A stretch of DNA of 64,000 nucleotides from Monosporascus cannonballus (taxonomy: Eukaryota; Ascomycota; Sordariomycetes; Xylariales): the NCBI GenBank assembly GCA_004154925.1, contig QJNS01000056.1, forward strand, positions 294,985 to 358,984, read 5' to 3'. The position numbers were made by a program, and so were the translations under genes. This document shows positions 62,803-64,000 of this stretch, piece after piece; position 1 is the first letter of the stretch, and each line of letters starts with the position of its first letter. A model generated the notes under the pieces. That model saw nothing but the letters and a program-made list of their open reading frames with translations, made no database searches and was not told the DNA's origin.

Positions 62803-63322
62803 TTAATAATATATATAATTAAACATTTTTAAAAAAGTTTTAATTAAAACAATTACGATATTTACAATTAGAAATACGATTTACTATAATAAAATAGAGC
62901 TTATTAAAAATAAATCTTTAAAGGCAAAAATCTTAAAAAAAAAGAAGATCGTATTATGATTTAGGCCAAAACCGGTTGCAAAACGGTTGAATTTATACGG
63001 GAGAGCTACGTAATTTGAATCTTTCATTACGTTAAAATTCAAATAAATCTATTTAAAACACATAATACTCAAAAACATGAGATTTATAATAATTTTAAAA
63101 TCTAATTAAAATTATATTAATTTACATAAAATATATACGTTCGTTAATTCCAAAATTTAAATAATAACAATTTGAAATCATAATTTCTTACTTAAAACAA
63201 TTTTAGTATTACGAAATATAACCCGTTACTATATCCATTACTTAGAATCTTACGATACTTCTACTAGTATAAACCCGTACGACTAAGGTTTAATAGTTGT
63301 TTAAACCTTCTTAGCCGTTATA
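62803..63322 (+). mobile_element. Element G, right part with its 3' LTR
   Basis: After the TTAAT duplication the 3' untranslated region of G resumes and matches 8910-9053 of element 1. The LTR covers 62952-63322 (371 bp), starting with a RIP-altered TGTTACGACC and ending CCGTTATA. It matches the LTR at 9054-9438 better than the LTRs of E. Confidence 0.7.
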
Positions 63323-64000
63323 TAAAAGGTGTATCATAAAATAAAAATATTTATATTAATTATTAAGTTTTACATTATTCGGGACAAACTTTGTTCCGAC
63401 GCGCTTATAATATATAAAAAGTTTCCTAGTTATAATTCTTTAAGGCTTAATTCTAATTAGATTATTATTATTTCTCATACTTTATGCAACCTTTTCTCGC
63501 GATTAGCCTAACTGTGACAGCTGTAATAGAGAACGTGGAGGTGGACTTCGGTTTCCCAGGTATCAAGGTCTTAACGCGGACGGTGTCCTGGCATTCCTGT
63601 TTTCCCGAAAACGTGTTGCTATGTCACAAATGTGGAAAATAACGCTGAACTGGTTGGGTGACATATTTGCACCCCGGCCACCTTATATTTATTACTTCTG
63701 ACATGTGCACTGCTAGAAACGGCACGCGTCAATTTGGCTTTGCATCAGAGTCGCCAGTTCTGAATCTGACCTGCACAGCCCCGACTTGCGTTTCCGGATA
63801 TAACTTAATCCGGTTCCACGAAGCCGAAGAGATCGCAAGCTGAAACTAACCTCTTCGACAGAACCCGAGGTCCAGCCCTGCTAAACAGGCCTGCGCTCGC
63901 ACTTGCCCTTATGGTTCCGGAGCGAGGACCAAGGACTCTGAGCCTCCTGGGAGGTCCTTCCTTAGGGGGGAAGATTCTTGGGGGGGGGGGGGGGGGCGGG
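63323..64000. other. Transition to GC-rich sequence, no gene assigned, poly-G tract at end
   Basis: AT-rich until about 63480, then GC-balanced. The plus-strand open frame 63658-63843 (61 codons) begins after a plausible ATG-like region but has no motif I recognise, and it may be part of a gene beyond the window. A run of 17 G lies at 63980-63996, followed by CGGG. Such runs are error-prone and often occur at contig ends. Confidence 0.45.

Overview
The window looks like nuclear DNA of a filamentous ascomycete (Pezizomycotina). Evidence: a short fungal-type intron, gene remnants that read as families typical of filamentous ascomycetes, a Fot1/Tc1-like transposon, and long stretches of very AT-rich repeat DNA in which C and G survive mainly as CpG. 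TpA is in great excess, and coding losses are mostly TGG to TAG, CAA to TAA, TGY to TAY and CAY to TAY. That is the pattern expected of repeat-induced point mutation (RIP). No gene in the window looks intact.

Layout. 1-2599: RIP-like AT-rich DNA without a recognisable gene. 2600-9438: a RIP-mutated chromodomain Ty3/gypsy element (element 1, plus strand), followed by a solo LTR (9445-9815). 9816-16770: a 7-kb GC-balanced island with four gene relics (an unrecognised minus-strand reading frame, a DUF6601-like pseudogene, a minus-strand pseudogene of an uncharacterised fungal family carrying a 208-bp insertion, and an APH/choline-kinase-like pseudogene) and one Tc1/mariner element (13826-15163). 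16771-20281: featureless AT-rich DNA with one odd CpG-rich patch near 17.93-18.17 kb. 20282-20487: a possible solo LTR.

20488-30605: a minus-strand gypsy relic of a different family (D). 30606-44890: a minus-strand gypsy element (A) split by a complete plus-strand gypsy element (B, 34879-42027) with a 5-bp target duplication TCGTA. A 99-N assembly gap lies in A's right LTR, flanked by an exact 92-bp repeat. 44891-49576: a minus-strand gypsy relic (C) holding one copy of a 270-bp dispersed repeat. About 51.3-63.3 kb: an old plus-strand gypsy relic (G) split by a complete plus-strand element E (56050-62802, target duplication TTAAT). 63323-64000: GC-rich sequence ending in a 17-G run.

Elements 1, A, C, E and G share one family (related LTR 3' halves, related gag-protease-RT-RNase H-integrase-chromodomain remnants). 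B and D are separate families. The island genes show no operon or pathway relation; they read as accessory genes decaying at the edge of a repeat block. I found no convincing new biological system. The most informative signals are structural: the nested insertions, a 35-bp LTR repeat that changes copy number, a small insertion whose removal restores a reading frame, the 270-bp repeat family, and signs that the N-gap join may be artificial.
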